From NCBI GenBank assembly GCA_964641965.1, contig CAZXLD010000017.1, forward strand, positions 18,619-82,618: a DNA stretch of 64,000 bases. Direction: 5' to 3'. Shown here piece after piece: positions 63,817 to 64,000 of the stretch; position 1 is the stretch's first letter, and the number at the start of each line of letters is the position of its first letter. A program made the translations under genes and the position numbers. The notes below the pieces were generated by a model that saw only the letters and a list, made by a program, of their open reading frames with translations, had not been told where the DNA came from and did not search any database. Source of the DNA: JAJDFU01 sp964641965 (lineage in GTDB: Bacteria; Bacteroidota; Bacteroidia; Chitinophagales; Saprospiraceae).

Positions 63817-64000
63817 GCAAGTTGCGAGTGGCAAATGGCAAATGGCAAATAGCAAATTGCGAGTGCGGGGTGCGGAGTGTCGAGTGACGAAGGGCGAATG
63901 CCAAATTTCAAGTTGCAAATAGCAAATTGCACATATCAAGCATCTAGTATCGAGCATCCACAGCATCCAATATCGAGCTGCGAGTTTTGAGTGGCAAATG
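63817..64000. repeat. Degenerate 7-bp tandem repeat array
   Basis: From 63817 to the window end the sequence falls into 7-base units of the types GCAAATG, GCAAATA, GCAAATT, GCGAGTG, TCGAGTG and TCGAGCA. About 26 units keep phase, with one 9-base unit at 63957-63965. The array runs out of the window. A minus-strand reading frame here is a translation of the repeat, not a gene. The bases from 63659 to 63816 hold nothing I recognise. Confidence 0.85.

Noticed and set aside
63670..63966. 98-codon minus-strand reading frame at the right edge
   Set aside because: Most of it is a read-through of the degenerate heptamer repeat, giving a repetitive Cys/His/Leu-rich product with no start context.
1..64000. 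tRNA, rRNA and CRISPR features
   Set aside because: No tRNA T-loop patterns with a matching fold, no rRNA blocks and no regularly spaced repeats with unique spacers were seen; a dedicated scan was not possible.

Overview
The window looks like a chromosomal segment of a Bacteroidota bacterium, possibly from the Saprospiria; the class-level guess is weak. Supporting signs are: Bacteroidota-type promoters (TTTG, 20-21 bp, then TAnnTTTG) seen at several genes; little use of Shine-Dalgarno sites before start codons; a PorT-like protein of the type IX secretion system directly after a menaquinone methyltransferase gene; a TamB-family giant protein, a YidC with a long periplasmic domain, and many small lipoproteins. 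No rRNA, tRNA, CRISPR array, prophage or intact insertion sequence was seen. Genes lie on both strands in short operons.

Layout. 0.4-9.7 kb: exported Gfo/Idh-type oxidoreductase, GT39-like membrane glycosyltransferase, a Clp-like AAA+ ATPase whose C-terminus looks like a worn-down class I peptide release factor, an overlapping secreted subtilisin-like protease, an SDR and GTP cyclohydrolase I. 9.7-10.4 kb: a compact unit with promoter, 34-codon reading frame and hairpins. 10.4-17.2 kb: dihydrolipoyl dehydrogenase, a C39-peptidase ABC exporter with its membrane fusion protein, an alpha/beta hydrolase and a GH73-like glucosaminidase. 17.3-21.6 kb: BadF-type sugar kinase coupled to pfkA, a membrane protein and a vanadium-haloperoxidase-like protein. 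21.9-30.1 kb: prfB with a programmed +1 frameshift, FKBP isomerase, NrnA-like DHH phosphoesterase, ndk, mutS2, a lipoprotein and aroC. 30.1-36.2 kb: a TamB-like protein flanked on both sides by copies of a ~128-bp intergenic repeat, plus palindromic elements. 36.2-44.4 kb: folP and a membrane protein, a DUF4230-like protein with a TPMT-type methyltransferase, a three-LysM protein and a CNNM/CBS protein. 44.4-50.3 kb: yidC, an aminotransferase with a lipoprotein, a helix-hairpin-helix protein and an OmpA-domain protein. 50.5-62.4 kb: ffh, sterol-desaturase-like enzyme, 3-hydroxyacyl-CoA dehydrogenase, TPR protein, gyrA, menG/ubiE, porT, acpH-like, ychF and an RsuA/RluE-type pseudouridine synthase. 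62.4-64 kb: two tandem paralogous small membrane proteins and a degenerate 7-bp tandem repeat that runs off the end.

Most of the content is housekeeping: translation and secretion (ffh, yidC, prfB, ychF), envelope assembly (TamB, OmpA, LysM, PorT), DNA topology and repair (gyrA, mutS2), central metabolism (pfkA, lpdA, aroC, folE, folP, ndk, menG). The most unusual item is the AAA+ ATPase/release-factor-like fusion at 3701-6874, which is translationally coupled to a secreted protease. Next come the small-peptide transcription unit at 9969-10201, the repeats around the TamB gene, and the heptamer array at the right edge. All family assignments are from reading the translated sequences; no database search was run.
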